Assembly: GCF_019308285.1 (NCBI RefSeq)
Contig: NZ_WWEM01000031.1
Location: 62,001-126,000, forward strand
Direction of reading: 5' to 3'
Source: Flavobacterium quisquiliarum
GTDB lineage: Bacteria > Bacteroidota > Bacteroidia > Flavobacteriales > Flavobacteriaceae
DNA length: 64,000 nt
The notes beneath the pieces are model-generated. The model ran no database searches and was not told the origin of the DNA. It saw only the letters and a list, made by a program, of their open reading frames with translations. Positions 19,447-28,349 of the stretch are shown in pieces. How positions within the stretch are numbered: position 1 is the first letter of the stretch; each line of letters starts with the position of its first letter. The translations under genes were made by a program, and so were the position numbers.

Positions 19447-20139
19447 ATGCAACTCACAAAAATTGAAAAATTAAACGACCTCAAAAGAGAAAACAAGAAA
19501 ATTGAGTTTATCTACAAAGGATGGGAAGAACCTAATCGAGGTCAAGAGATTGTATACTACGGCATATTGATAAATGGAATAGATAAAACACAAGAAATGT
19601 TTTCTGAAGAAAAAATCCAGCTATTTATCAATGAAAAAATTGAAACGGAACATCCAGAAAAAGATTTTGTGTTTATTCCTTCTTTAGGTTTTCCTTTAGT
19701 CCATATTTTAAACTTCAATAAAACAACTTTAGCCGTTTATTTTAGGGAAAACGGCAGTACAATTCAGGATGGCTTGGTCGGAAGTTTTTTCTATGAAGAA
19801 AAACATCTTTTAATCAATACGAGAAGTTTAACCATTACAGACCTTACAACTTTACAAAAGACAACAGTAAAGTTTGAAAAAGAGATGGATATTGAATGGG
19901 CATTTTTTATTAATCCAAAACAAATACAAGTTATTCAAGGTTTTTCGAACAGCTGTTTTATTTATGATTTAGAAGAACAGAAAATCATTGATCGAAAAAA
20001 TATAATTAGTGAATCACTTTACCCCAATATATTCCGATGGATTTACAGAGGACAGCAGTATCAAACAAATGAATTGCAAATGGAATTACTTCAAAAGAAA
20101 GATAATCAATTTATAAGTACTTATTTTAAAATTAACTAA
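19447..20139 (+). CDS. Hypothetical protein, possible additional immunity-type protein
   Basis: The 230-residue product is not recognised. It has no signal peptide or membrane segment. The N-terminal 90 residues are mixed charged alpha/beta; the rest is strand-rich, with motifs such as SLTITDLTTLQK and CFIYDLEEQKIIDRK that look like propeller or beta-meander strands and recall the preceding immunity candidate. It lies just after the terminator of the toxin unit, so it has its own transcription. Extra orphan immunity genes often accumulate downstream of polymorphic toxins. That comparison is the only basis for the suggestion. Confidence 0.65.
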   Translation: MQLTKIEKLNDLKRENKKIEFIYKGWEEPNRGQEIVYYGILINGIDKTQEMFSEEKIQLFINEKIETEHPEKDFVFIPSLGFPLVHILNFNKTTLAVYFRENGSTIQDGLVGSFFYEEKHLLINTRSLTITDLTTLQKTTVKFEKEMDIEWAFFINPKQIQVIQGFSNSCFIYDLEEQKIIDRKNIISESLYPNIFRWIYRGQQYQTNELQMELLQKKDNQFISTYFKIN

Positions 20140-20314
20140 CTTTTGTATTCGGGAATAAGATGGTAATATTGATATTATTTAGAATAGATTCTTAAGAATA
20201 TTTTTGGTTCGAATGAGATTATGATTTTAGCTGTGAAGATATAATAAAGTTGGAAAAACTTTCCTTTCAGTAAAAATTGGTATTTTACAAATACTAAAAA
20301 TCTTTAGTACAATT

Positions 20315-20557
20315 ATGGAAGAACGTAAACTTTGGCTAGAAGCTGAAAAAAAATTCAGATACGATAGTAACTCTTTGGTTACTTGTCCTAACTGTAAAAA
20401 AGGAAACTTGTTTATCACAGACATAGCATTTAATGAAAAAGATATTTCTTGCGGTGGTGAACGTTGCATTAAATGTACAAATTGCGAAAAATTTGAAATA
20501 GTTTTATATCGCAATTCTGTACCTGAAAATTGGTATTCTAAAAACTTAGGCTTATAA
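20315..20557 (+). CDS. Small zinc-ribbon-like protein
   Basis: This 80-residue protein has a C-P-N-C pair at about residues 24-27 and a C-x(4)-C-x(2)-C group at about 46-54, which could bind one zinc as a ribbon. It is preceded by a charged helix (EERKLWLEAEKKF). An overlapping antisense frame exists, but the cysteine pattern and the terminator 64 bases downstream favour the plus strand. There is no signal peptide. The role is unknown. It lies among orphan genes behind the toxin-immunity unit. Confidence 0.55.
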   Translation: MEERKLWLEAEKKFRYDSNSLVTCPNCKKGNLFITDIAFNEKDISCGGERCIKCTNCEKFEIVLYRNSVPENWYSKNLGL

Positions 20558-20620
20558 CTCAAACCCAAAACAGCATTTCTTTTTCAAAAAAATTTAAAAA
20601 AGTTAATGTATAAATAATGA

Positions 20621-20651
20621 AAAAGCCTTCTGAATTATCCAGAAGGCTTTT
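20621..20651. terminator. Bidirectional terminator
   Basis: A 12-bp perfect stem, AAAAGCCTTCTG (20621-20632) with CAGAAGGCTTTT (20640-20651), has a 7-base loop and A/T runs on both sides. It can serve the plus-strand zinc-ribbon gene and the minus-strand LamG gene. Confidence 0.85.
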
Positions 20652-20669
20652 CAGTATAGAAATCGTTAG

Positions 20670-21578
20670 CTATTTTTGAGGAGCTCCATTAGTAACTTTA
20701 ATCAAATAAGTTCCTTCTGGTAAATCGGAAATATTAGAAGCATCTGTTCCTATTAGCTTTTTACCCTGCGAGAAAACCTCGATATTTTTACCGCCTTTAT
20801 TAGCTTCATTTGAAGAAGCTGCAACAGGTGCTGCGGGAGCTGGCGTTGGAGCTTTTGCAGGTGTGGCAGCAGTCTTTTTTAGCGGCGCTGCAACTTGACT
20901 TACTGTTACCGCTGAAGAAGCTGGTTTTGAACTATTATAAGCCTCTCTTACCTGTTCGTCTGTCATAGCAACAGTATATAATCTTAAATCATCAATATCA
21001 GCATTAATACTGGTTGCCGTATTCAGTTTTCCAATATTTAAAATATATCCTTTTGCCGAACGCTGCATACCTTCTACAGATTTTAGCAGTTCTCCATTAC
21101 GATATATTTTTGATACATTTCCATCATAGGTAACACTATAAAAATACCAAGTCTCTTTTACAAGAGGCACAGACACTACTACATTGTTTGTATCGCCCCA
21201 GCCCACCAAACTTAAATCGGAATTACCCGAAACAGCTGGCTGTTGTATCAGTCCAAAATATTGTCCATTTACAGCTGTTCCATATCCAAAAATATAATTG
21301 GCCGCAGTAACTGCATTAAACTTTACCCAAACAGAAAAAGTCTTTGGTTTGTTATCCTGCGGAAGATCTCCGACTACCGCTTGATACGCTTTATTCGTGA
21401 GACGTAAAGCACTTTTAGGAGTTCCCATTCTATCATTTACAAAAACAGGAGTTCCTAAAAACGAAATGGTGTTATCAGCACTATTCATATTCCCATTAAA
21501 AGTAAATTCCTGCACCGGATTTTGTGCATTCGTATTCAAAAAACTTACAAACATTAAAGAGAGTAATAATTTTTTCAT
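20670..21578 (-). CDS. Exported LamG-domain protein (paralogue A)
   Basis: The 302-residue product begins with a signal peptide (MKKLLLSLMFVSFL, cleavage near NAQ). A concanavalin/LamG-type jelly-roll domain runs from about 22 to 215 (FSVWVKF, WYFYSVTYDG, SKIYRNGELL, INADIDDLRLY). An Ala/Pro/Lys-rich linker covers about 220-260. The final 40 residues (IEVFSQGKKL, LPEGTYLIKV) resemble the last strands of a T9SS sorting domain without the LYPNP start or the closing basic motif. A paralogue lies 600 bases away on the same strand. Carbohydrate or cell-surface binding is the usual role of such domains; the ligand is unknown. Confidence 0.85.
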   Translation of the reverse strand: MKKLLLSLMFVSFLNTNAQNPVQEFTFNGNMNSADNTISFLGTPVFVNDRMGTPKSALRLTNKAYQAVVGDLPQDNKPKTFSVWVKFNAVTAANYIFGYGTAVNGQYFGLIQQPAVSGNSDLSLVGWGDTNNVVVSVPLVKETWYFYSVTYDGNVSKIYRNGELLKSVEGMQRSAKGYILNIGKLNTATSINADIDDLRLYTVAMTDEQVREAYNSSKPASSAVTVSQVAAPLKKTAATPAKAPTPAPAAPVAASSNEANKGGKNIEVFSQGKKLIGTDASNISDLPEGTYLIKVTNGAPQK

Positions 21579-21820
21579 ATATAAAAAGATATTAAAAGTA
21601 TATTTTTCAATGTATTTGAATGAAAATCTTCTTTTTTAAAAGAATTTAAACTACAATACTTCAGCCCATTAAAACTCTAATTGAATTTTTACAAATTTTG
21701 TTAAAACTATAATTTTAATTCAGCATTACCAAGAAATTCCTACATATAAATACATAATTCTCACAAATTTCAAAAATCAGAGTTTATGGACTGTTATTTC
21801 ATTAATTCTACTTTAAAATA

Positions 21821-21828
21821 TATATTTG
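21821..21828 (+). promoter_or_regulatory. -7 promoter element for the small lipoprotein gene
   Basis: TATATTTG fits the Bacteroidota TAnnTTTG box and lies 32 bases before the ATG at 21861. No clear -33 TTG is visible at the usual spacing. Confidence 0.5.
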
Positions 21829-21860
21829 CGGTCAAGAGAATTAATGATTAATTACCCCAA

Positions 21861-22064
21861 ATGCAGACATCAAAAATCACTAGAATCGCAGTTATCGTTT
21901 TAGTACTTTTATTTTTAGTATTAAGCGTTATCAGTTGCAGCACGCACACCCATACTGCAGCACCAGCAAGCACAGGAAAAAAAATCCCGCCGGGACAGGC
22001 TAAAAAAGCTTCAGGAAGCAAAAGCGCAAAAGCATATGCTCCAGGCCAGCAGAAAAAAAGATAA
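21861..22064 (+). CDS. Small lipoprotein with PPGQAKK / APGQQKK tail
   Basis: This 67-residue protein has a signal peptide with a lipobox (LSVIS-C) giving Cys26 as the lipidated residue. A His/Thr/Ala-rich stretch and a basic tail with two similar motifs follow (IPPGQAKK and YAPGQQKK). Such small flavobacterial lipoproteins are sometimes labelled quinol oxidase subunit 4, a label I do not consider established. It lies between the two minus-strand LamG genes and has its own promoter and terminator. The 25-residue mini-gene at 19301 copies its signal peptide. The function is unknown. Confidence 0.75.
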   Translation: MQTSKITRIAVIVLVLLFLVLSVISCSTHTHTAAPASTGKKIPPGQAKKASGSKSAKAYAPGQQKKR

Positions 22065-22070
22065 TCAATA

Positions 22071-22101
22071 AAAAACCTTCTGAACTCCAGAAGGTTTTTT
22101 T
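22071..22101 (+). terminator. Rho-independent terminator after the small lipoprotein gene
   Basis: The stem AAAAACCTTCTG (22071-22082) pairs with CAGAAGGTTTTT (22088-22099), with a 5-base loop and a T tract. It is a third copy of the hairpin core seen at 19386 and 20621. It may also act on the minus-strand gene at 22173. Confidence 0.85.
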
Positions 22102-22172
22102 ACTATTTCAAAAAATTACATTGCTTTCGCAACAATACAAACTAACTAAAATTAAAAACTAAGTAAAGACTA

Positions 22173-23090
22173 TTATTTTGAAGTAATCTTTTTGGCTGGA
22201 GAACTAGTAATTTTTAGCAAATAAGTTCCCTCAGGCAGATCATTAATATTCAATGCATTACTTCCTTCTATTTTTTGACCTTGTGAGTAGATTTCAATAT
22301 TTTTTACAGCACCACTAACATCACTTGTAGTTATTATTTTTCCGTTTGCTGGTTTAGCCGCCGTTTTTCCGTTTGCAGCGACAGTTTTAGACGTTTTCAA
22401 TTCTACAGTCGGCGCTGCTGCTATAGCAACAACTGGTTTTCCGCTTTCATAAAGATCTTTTACCTGTTCTGGAGTTAAAGCTACATTATAGATTTTTAAA
22501 TCGTCTATATCCGCATTAATACCAATAGTAGTATTAATTTCGCCTAATCTAAAAATAGTACCATTAGTTGCTCTTGTCATGCCTTCAAGATATTTCAACA
22601 GCTTTCCGTCACGATAGATTTTGGAAGTTGCTCCTTCATAAGTAATTGTATAATTGTACCAAACATATTTTTCTAACGGAGTAGAAACAATTACATCATT
22701 TGAAGCGCCCCAAGCAGCCAAACTCAAATCGGAGTTAGACGAAGAAGTTCCTTGCTGTAATAAACCGCAGTATTGCGCATTATAAGCATTTCCATATCCC
22801 CAAATATAATTGGCACTTGAAATATCATTGAATTTGACCCAGATACTAACTGTTCTAGCGCTTTTACCTTGTGGCAGATTGTCTATAACTGCTTCTAGCG
22901 CTTTATTATTTAATCTTTGGGCACCTCTGGCTTCCCCTGCTCTGTCGGCAACGAAATTATCGATTCCCATAAATGAAGTGGTGTTGGCGGTATTATTTAA
23001 AGTACCATTAAAGTTAAATTCCTGAATCGGTGTTTGAGCAGTAACATTCAAATAACTTACAAACAAAACTGTGAGTAGTAATTTTTTCAT
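22173..23090 (-). CDS. Exported LamG-domain protein (paralogue B)
   Basis: This 305-residue paralogue of the gene at 20670 has the same plan. There is a signal peptide (MKKLLLTVLFVSYL), a LamG-like jelly roll to about residue 215 (VSIWVKF, WYNYTITYEG, SKIYRDGKLL, INADIDDLKIY) and a low-complexity Ala/Lys/Thr linker. It ends in a shortened sorting-like tail (IEIYSQGQKI, LPEGTYLLKI). Most framework residues are kept while loop residues differ, as expected after an older duplication. It is exported; whether the shortened tail still acts as a T9SS signal cannot be told from sequence. Confidence 0.85.
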   Translation of the reverse strand: MKKLLLTVLFVSYLNVTAQTPIQEFNFNGTLNNTANTTSFMGIDNFVADRAGEARGAQRLNNKALEAVIDNLPQGKSARTVSIWVKFNDISSANYIWGYGNAYNAQYCGLLQQGTSSSNSDLSLAAWGASNDVIVSTPLEKYVWYNYTITYEGATSKIYRDGKLLKYLEGMTRATNGTIFRLGEINTTIGINADIDDLKIYNVALTPEQVKDLYESGKPVVAIAAAPTVELKTSKTVAANGKTAAKPANGKIITTSDVSGAVKNIEIYSQGQKIEGSNALNINDLPEGTYLLKITSSPAKKITSK

Positions 23091-23419
23091 AATAATAGAT
23101 TTTAGGGATTAAACAACTAAGGTTATTTTAACACTGCTAAACTAGATTATTATGAATTGGAGCGGAAATATTTCCGACAACCTACAGAAATACTCGTTAA
23201 AATAAACAATTTCGGACATTTTATATCGTCAAATTACATTTTTACACTTTTAACGATATTACTAAAATACAAGTCAAAATTTAATCAACTTACTAATTTC
23301 TTACGTATAAATACGCTCTTTTCATAAAAATACCTAATATCTTATTTTAAATTTTTGGTCATAAAAAAAACTCCATTCGCAAATACGAATGGAGTTTGAT
23401 ATTTAAAAAAGTAACGTAG
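23091..23419. other. Intergenic region with one terminator
   Basis: These 329 bases between two minus-strand genes are AT-rich. The upstream part should hold the promoter of the LamG gene. The only clear structure is the terminator at 23368. No open frame of note was seen. Confidence 0.6.
23368..23397. terminator. Terminator of the cysteine synthase-type gene
   Basis: A 12-bp perfect stem, AAACTCCATTCG (23368-23379) with CGAATGGAGTTT (23386-23397), has a 6-base loop. Read on the minus strand it is followed by a run of T. Confidence 0.85.
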
Positions 23420-24460
23420 TTACTTTACGAATTCAATTTTTTGTGCTTCTTCTTCGTTAACACTATCAAAGAAACCTTGTTCGTTCATCCAGTCATCGCT
23501 GAATACTTTACTCATGTAACGAGAACCGTGATCTGGGAAAATGGCGATAATATTACTCTCTTTTGTAAATTCGCCTTCTTCAGCATATTGCTTAATAGCC
23601 TGCATTACTGCTCCAGAAGTATATCCAACAAACAACCCTTCTTTACGAGTGATTTCTCTTGCCGAGTGAGCACTCTCTTCGTCGGTTACTTTCATGAATT
23701 TATCAATAATATCAAAATCTGTAGCAGACGGAATTAAGTTTTTACCAAGACCTTCTATACGGTAAGGGTAAATTTCTTTGCTGTCAAACTCTTTTGTCTC
23801 GTGGTATTTTTTCAACACAGATCCAAAAGCGTCAACTCCTAAGATTCTAATATTTGGATTTTTTTCTTTTAAGAATTTTGCAGTTCCTGAGATCGTTCCT
23901 CCTGTTCCGCTGCAAGCAACTAAGTGCGTGATTTGTCCTTTTGTCTGTTCCCAGATTTCTGGACCTGTAGTGTTGTAGTGAGCATCAATATTCAATTGGT
24001 TAAAATATTGATTAATGTAAACTGAACCTTTTGTTTCTTCGTGTAAACGTTTTGCTACATTATAGTATGATCTTTCATCATCTGCAGAAACGTGAGCGGG
24101 ACAGACATATACTTTAGCTCCTAAACTGCGCAGCATGTCAATTTTATCTTTGGATGATTTTGAACTTACTGCTAAAATACAATTGTAACCTTTAATAATG
24201 CTTACCATTGCTAAACTAAATCCTGTATTTCCAGATGTGGTTTCAATAATGGTATCTCCTGGTGATAGAATTCCTCTTTTTTCGGCCTCTTCAATAATAT
24301 ACAATGCTATTCTATCTTTTGAGGAATGACCTGGATTGAAAGCTTCTACCTTTGCGTAGAAATTTCCTTCTAACTCTTCGGTGATTTTATTTAGTTTAAT
24401 AAGCGGGGTGTTACCTATTAACTCTAAAACATTATTATAAGCGGTTATTTCTTCTTTCAT
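23420..24460 (-). CDS. PLP-dependent cysteine synthase / cystathionine beta-synthase family protein
   Basis: This 346-residue fold-type II PLP enzyme makes or rearranges cysteine-type compounds by beta-replacement. The N-terminal [12 protein letters not shown] and the NPGHSSKDR segment, with the Schiff-base Lys48, are diagnostic. The [10 protein letters not shown] loop binds substrate carboxylate and GTGGTISG binds the cofactor phosphate. The start is set at the internal ATG (MKEEITAY); an in-frame ATG 24 bases upstream would add eight unrelated residues. Cysteine synthase and cystathionine beta-synthase cannot be told apart safely. There is no CBS regulatory domain. It is cytoplasmic and has its own terminator. 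Confidence 0.88.
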   Translation of the reverse strand: MKEEITAYNNVLELIGNTPLIKLNKITEELEGNFYAKVEAFNPGHSSKDRIALYIIEEAEKRGILSPGDTIIETTSGNTGFSLAMVSIIKGYNCILAVSSKSSKDKIDMLRSLGAKVYVCPAHVSADDERSYYNVAKRLHEETKGSVYINQYFNQLNIDAHYNTTGPEIWEQTKGQITHLVACSGTGGTISGTAKFLKEKNPNIRILGVDAFGSVLKKYHETKEFDSKEIYPYRIEGLGKNLIPSATDFDIIDKFMKVTDEESAHSAREITRKEGLFVGYTSGAVMQAIKQYAEEGEFTKESNIIAIFPDHGSRYMSKVFSDDWMNEQGFFDSVNEEEAQKIEFVK

Positions 24461-24530
24461 AAAAAAATAGTTAATCAAGGGCATTTTTAATTAACCTTGA
24501 TAGGTTGCAAATTTAACAAAAAAAATCTAA

Positions 24531-26591
24531 TTAGCTTTTAATTTTTTCTAAATCTAACAAAAAACTAAATTCTTTTGCTAAGTCTTTCAAAGCCTCAAAA
24601 CGTCCCGAAGCCCCACCATGACCTGCATCCATGTTTGTATCTAAAAATAAAAGTTTATTATTTGTTTTTAGATCTCGCAATTTTGCAACCCATTTAGCTG
24701 GCTCCCAATATTGTACCTGCGAATCGTGTAATCCTGTAGACACATACATATTAGGATATTCCTGCGCTTTTACATTATCGTAAGGTGAATACGACAACAT
24801 ATAATCATAATATTCTTTTTTGTTTGGGTTTCCCCATTCATCATACTCTCCAGTTGTAAGCGGAATGCTGTCATCCAGCATTGTGGTAATTACGTCTACA
24901 AAAGGCACCTGAGCTATGACTCCGTTATACAATTCAGGAGCTTCATTTACAATCACTCCCATTAAAAGACCTCCTGCCGATCCTCCTTCTGCATACAAAT
25001 GATCGGAAGAAGTATACTTTTGGTCTATTACAAATTTAGAGCAATCAATGAAATCTGTAAAGGTATTTTTCTTTTTTAACAGTTTTCCATCTTCATACCA
25101 TTGTCTTCCCAAATCTTCTCCTCCACGAATATGCGCAATAGCGTAAACAAATCCGCGGTCTAGAAGCGATAATCTTGTCGAAGAGAAATAAGTATCCATC
25201 GTGATTCCGTACGAACCGTAGGCATAAAGCAATAACGGATTTTTACCATTTTTCTCTAGTCCTTTTCTATAAACCATCGAAATTGGCACTTTCACACCAT
25301 CTCTGGCTGTTACCCAAACTCTTTCTTCGATATAATTATTTTTATCAAACTTCCCACCTAAAACCTCTTGTTCTTTCAAGATTTCTTTGGTTTTAGTTTT
25401 CATATTAAAATCAATTACAGAAGATGGTGTTGCCAATGACTGATAGCTGTAACGCAAAATATCGGTATCAAAATCAACATTAGTTGTCGTGTAAGCATTA
25501 TACGTTTCACTGCCAAAAGGAAGATAATAATCCGGTTCGTCATTCCAAGGCATAATTCGGATATGATTTAGCCCGTTGGAACGTTCTTCTACAACTAAAT
25601 AATTTTTGAATATTTCAATATCTTCCAATAAAACATCTTCTCTGTGCGGAATAAGATCTACCCAGTTTTTCTTTCCTGTTTTATCTTCAGGCGTTTTCAT
25701 TAATTTAAAATTGGTCGCCTTATCTTTATTCGTCAAAATATAAAACGAATCTTCATAATGCGAAATACTATATTCTAATCCGCGAACTCGTGGTTGAAAG
25801 ACAACAAATTCTCCGTCCGGATTATTTGAATTTAATATTCTGTATTCTGTTGTTAAAGTACTTCCAGAACCAATAACGATATATTTTCTTGATTTTTCTT
25901 TGCTGATTGATACATTAAAAGTATCATCAACTTCATCAAAAACCAAAACATCTTTTTCAGATGCTGTATTCAATTTATGTTTAAAAACTTTATCAGCTCT
26001 TAGAGTCACCTGATCTTGTCTTACATAAAAAATAGTATTGTTGTCATTTGCCCAAACTGAAGCTCCTGTAACATTTTCTATTTTATCAGCTAAAATTTCA
26101 CCTGTTTCTAAATTTTTAATTTGAATGGTATAAATTCTTCTTCCGACGATATCTACTCCAAAACTGGCAAATTTATTATCTGGACTAATACTCAAACCTC
26201 CTAATTTGAAATAAGCATGTCCTTTTGCCATTTCGTTGCAGTTAAAAAGAATTTCTTCTTCTGCAGCAAGACTTCCTTTTTTTCTAGCAAAAATTGGATA
26301 ATCCTGCCCTGTTTCAAAACGGGTAATGTAGAAATATCCATTATAAAAATAAGGAACCGAAGAATCATCTTCTTTGATTCTCCCTTTCATTTCTTCAAAC
26401 AAATTATCTTTTAAAGATTTTGTATGAGAAGTCATATTTTCATAGTAAGCATTCTCCTGATTTAGGTAATCAATTACTTCTGAATTTTCTCTATCGTTCA
26501 GCCAGAAGTAGTTGTCAATTCTGGATTCTTTATGTTTTTTTAATGTTTTTGGAATCATTTTGGCCTTTGGAGCCGATATATCATTTTGCAT
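24531..26591 (-). CDS. ptrB: Oligopeptidase B (S9 prolyl oligopeptidase family)
   Basis: With the start at 26591 the protein has 686 residues, the usual length of oligopeptidase B. It has an N-terminal propeller domain opened by the family motif (R-x-D-x-Y-x-W-x-N-D-R). The C-terminal alpha/beta hydrolase has GGSAGG around the catalytic Ser and DAGHGG around the catalytic His. The enzyme cleaves short peptides after basic residues. The frame stays open to 26717, and that extension would add a hydrophobic stretch. A TTTG-N18-TATTTTTG promoter lies inside it at 26653-26624, so the internal start is preferred. If the long form were used the protein would carry a signal sequence, which remains possible. 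Confidence 0.88.
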   Translation of the reverse strand: MQNDISAPKAKMIPKTLKKHKESRIDNYFWLNDRENSEVIDYLNQENAYYENMTSHTKSLKDNLFEEMKGRIKEDDSSVPYFYNGYFYITRFETGQDYPIFARKKGSLAAEEEILFNCNEMAKGHAYFKLGGLSISPDNKFASFGVDIVGRRIYTIQIKNLETGEILADKIENVTGASVWANDNNTIFYVRQDQVTLRADKVFKHKLNTASEKDVLVFDEVDDTFNVSISKEKSRKYIVIGSGSTLTTEYRILNSNNPDGEFVVFQPRVRGLEYSISHYEDSFYILTNKDKATNFKLMKTPEDKTGKKNWVDLIPHREDVLLEDIEIFKNYLVVEERSNGLNHIRIMPWNDEPDYYLPFGSETYNAYTTTNVDFDTDILRYSYQSLATPSSVIDFNMKTKTKEILKEQEVLGGKFDKNNYIEERVWVTARDGVKVPISMVYRKGLEKNGKNPLLLYAYGSYGITMDTYFSSTRLSLLDRGFVYAIAHIRGGEDLGRQWYEDGKLLKKKNTFTDFIDCSKFVIDQKYTSSDHLYAEGGSAGGLLMGVIVNEAPELYNGVIAQVPFVDVITTMLDDSIPLTTGEYDEWGNPNKKEYYDYMLSYSPYDNVKAQEYPNMYVSTGLHDSQVQYWEPAKWVAKLRDLKTNNKLLFLDTNMDAGHGGASGRFEALKDLAKEFSFLLDLEKIKS

Positions 26592-26623
26592 TGAATGAGC
26601 ATTAATTTTTAAAAATAAAGACG

Positions 26624-26653
26624 CAAAAATAGTACAAACACAATAGAACCAAA
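26624..26653 (-). promoter_or_regulatory. Promoter of the oligopeptidase gene
   Basis: On the minus strand TTTG (26653-26650), 18 bases, then TATTTTTG (26631-26624) fit the Bacteroidota -33/-7 consensus. Transcription would begin near 26618, about 27 bases before the chosen ATG. Confidence 0.7.
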
Positions 26654-26677
26654 TTAATTTTTTCTTAAAATATTCTA

Positions 26678-26707
26678 TTGAAATAATACAGCAATATACT
26701 AATTTTG
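26678..26707 (+). promoter_or_regulatory. Promoter of the YbaB-type gene
   Basis: TTG (26678-26680), 19 bases, then TAATTTTG (26700-26707) form an excellent Bacteroidota promoter, 29 bases before the ATG. It is divergent from the oligopeptidase promoter. Confidence 0.75.
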
Positions 26708-26735
26708 TCTGAAACAATTTAAAAAATCAACAAAA

Positions 26736-27056
26736 ATGGATTTAATGGGAATGATGGGTAAACTTAAAGAAACCCAACAAAAAATTGAAGATACAAAAAA
26801 GCGTTTGGATACAGTTTTGATTGATGAACAAAGCGCTGACGGATTATTAAAAGTTACTATAACTGCAAGCAGAAAAATAAAATCAATTTCTATCGACGAT
26901 TCTATTTTAGAAGATAAAGAGCAATTAGAAGATTATTTAATTGTTACTCTAAACAAAGCAATTGAAAAAGCAACAAATGTTAATGAAAGAGAATTAGACG
27001 CTGTTGCAAGAATGGATATGCCTTCTATTCCTGGAATGGATAATTTGTTTAAATAA
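26736..27056 (+). CDS. YbaB/EbfC-family nucleoid-associated protein
   Basis: This 106-residue protein has the YbaB plan: an N-terminal helix ([21 protein letters not shown]), a beta sheet with [19 protein letters not shown], and a C-terminal helix with ALNKAIEKA. Family members form dimers that bind DNA and affect nucleoid structure and gene expression. The usual recR or dnaX neighbour is absent. A strong own promoter and terminator make it a single-gene unit. Confidence 0.9.
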   Translation: MDLMGMMGKLKETQQKIEDTKKRLDTVLIDEQSADGLLKVTITASRKIKSISIDDSILEDKEQLEDYLIVTLNKAIEKATNVNERELDAVARMDMPSIPGMDNLFK

Positions 27057-27075
27057 GAAGCAAAGATACAGAGTT

Positions 27076-27178
27076 ACAAAGGAACAAAGGTTTCTTCTCT
27101 CTTACTCAAAAAACAAAAAAGACGCAATATGCGTCTTTTTTTTGTAAGCTTTGTTACTTTGAACCTTTGTCACTTTGT
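27076..27178. repeat. Imperfect inverted repeat enclosing a terminator
   Basis: The left arm 27076-27092 (ACAAAGGAACAAAGGTT) and right arm 27162-27178 pair in 15 of 17 positions. Together they enclose the terminator stem at 27115-27141. The right arm touches the stop codon of the threonine aldolase gene. Confidence 0.6.
27115..27144. terminator. Bidirectional terminator between ybaB-type and threonine aldolase genes
   Basis: A run of A, then GACGC, a short AT loop, GCGTC and a run of T (27115-27144) form a symmetric stem that can stop transcription from both convergent genes. Confidence 0.85.
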
Positions 27179-28198
27179 CTAAAACTTCGAAAGTGTTTCT
27201 AAAACATAAGTATGCATTACTTCTTTGTAATCTAAATGCGTCACAATACGAAGTTTATTATGTCCTAAAGAACTTATAAGTATATTTTTCTGTTTTAATT
27301 TTTCAATCAATAGTTGGTCGCTGTAACCTTCAGCTAATGAAAAAATCAAAATATTGGTTTCAACAGGTTCAATGGATGCAATCCATTGTTTTGTACTTAA
27401 TATTTTTGCAATTTCTTTTGCTCGACGATGATCTTCAGCTAGTCTTTCAATATTGTGAGCCAAAGCATATAATCCAGCAGCAGCCAAATACCCAACCTGA
27501 CGCATTCCTCCCCCTAATATCTTCCTGATTCTCAACGCCCTGTGAATATCAGCTTTGCTTCCAAGCAATACAGAACCTATTGGAGCACCTAATCCTTTAG
27601 ATAAACAAACCGAAATGGTATCGAAAATAGCTCCAAATTCTCTTGGATTCTGTCTTTTTGCCACCAAAGCATTCCAGATTCTAGCGCCATCCATGTGGAA
27701 TTTCAGGTTATTGGCGTCACAAACTTTTTTTATTTCTCTTAAATCTTCTAATTCATAACAAGCACCACCACCTTTATTGGTTGTATTTTCAACACAAACC
27801 AAACTGGTTAACGGACTATGATAAAATTCTGGATCGTTTATTGCCGCTGCAACTTGTGCCGCTGTTATCATCCCGCGATTCCCATCAACTAAACAACAGG
27901 AAACCCCGCTGTTAAAAGAGACTCCTCCTCCTTCATAATGATAAACATGAGCATATTTATCTGCAATTAATTGCTCTCCAGGCTGCGTATGCAGTTTAAT
28001 CGCAGTTTGATTAGCCATAGTTCCAGACGGAAAAAAAAGGCCAGCTTCCATACCAAAAAATTCAGCCGTTCTGTTTTCTAATTCAATCACCGTTGGGTCT
28101 TGTTTGTATACATCGTCGCCAACATGGGCGTTAAACATATACTGCAGCATCTCATAAGTAGGCTTGGTTATGGTATCGCTGATTAAATTTATTTCCAT
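27179..28198 (-). CDS. ltaE: Low-specificity L-threonine aldolase
   Basis: This 339-residue PLP enzyme splits L-threonine or L-allo-threonine into glycine and acetaldehyde. Family motifs are complete: LISDTITKPT at the N-terminus, FFPSGTMANQ at about 55-64, FHMDGARIWNA at about 168-177 and CLSKGLGAPIGS, with the cofactor-binding Lys201. Length and order fit the family. A TAATTTTG -7 box lies on the minus strand at 28236-28229, 31 bases before the start. It is convergent with the YbaB-type gene and shares its terminator. It is probably cytoplasmic. Confidence 0.92.
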   Translation of the reverse strand: MEINLISDTITKPTYEMLQYMFNAHVGDDVYKQDPTVIELENRTAEFFGMEAGLFFPSGTMANQTAIKLHTQPGEQLIADKYAHVYHYEGGGVSFNSGVSCCLVDGNRGMITAAQVAAAINDPEFYHSPLTSLVCVENTTNKGGGACYELEDLREIKKVCDANNLKFHMDGARIWNALVAKRQNPREFGAIFDTISVCLSKGLGAPIGSVLLGSKADIHRALRIRKILGGGMRQVGYLAAAGLYALAHNIERLAEDHRRAKEIAKILSTKQWIASIEPVETNILIFSLAEGYSDQLLIEKLKQKNILISSLGHNKLRIVTHLDYKEVMHTYVLETLSKF

Positions 28199-28309
28199 AT
28201 TCTAAAAACTATATCTTATTTTTGTATGCAAAATTACGTATTACTTATAGTTATTCTCAGCAAGTTTTAGTAAAATTTAACTCGCTCGTTTCTATAGACC
28301 AAATTAACG

Positions 28310-28317
28310 TAATTTTG
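28310..28317 (+). promoter_or_regulatory. -7 promoter element of prfB
   Basis: TAATTTTG lies 33 bases before the prfB ATG, in the gap between the divergent threonine aldolase and prfB genes. Confidence 0.6.
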
Positions 28318-28349
28318 ATAAAAAACATATAAAACCTATTAATTAATTT

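Noticed and set aside
20227..20568. 113-codon minus-strand frame opposite the zinc-ribbon gene
   Set aside because: The plus frame has a regular cysteine pattern and a terminator; the antisense frame has no motif.
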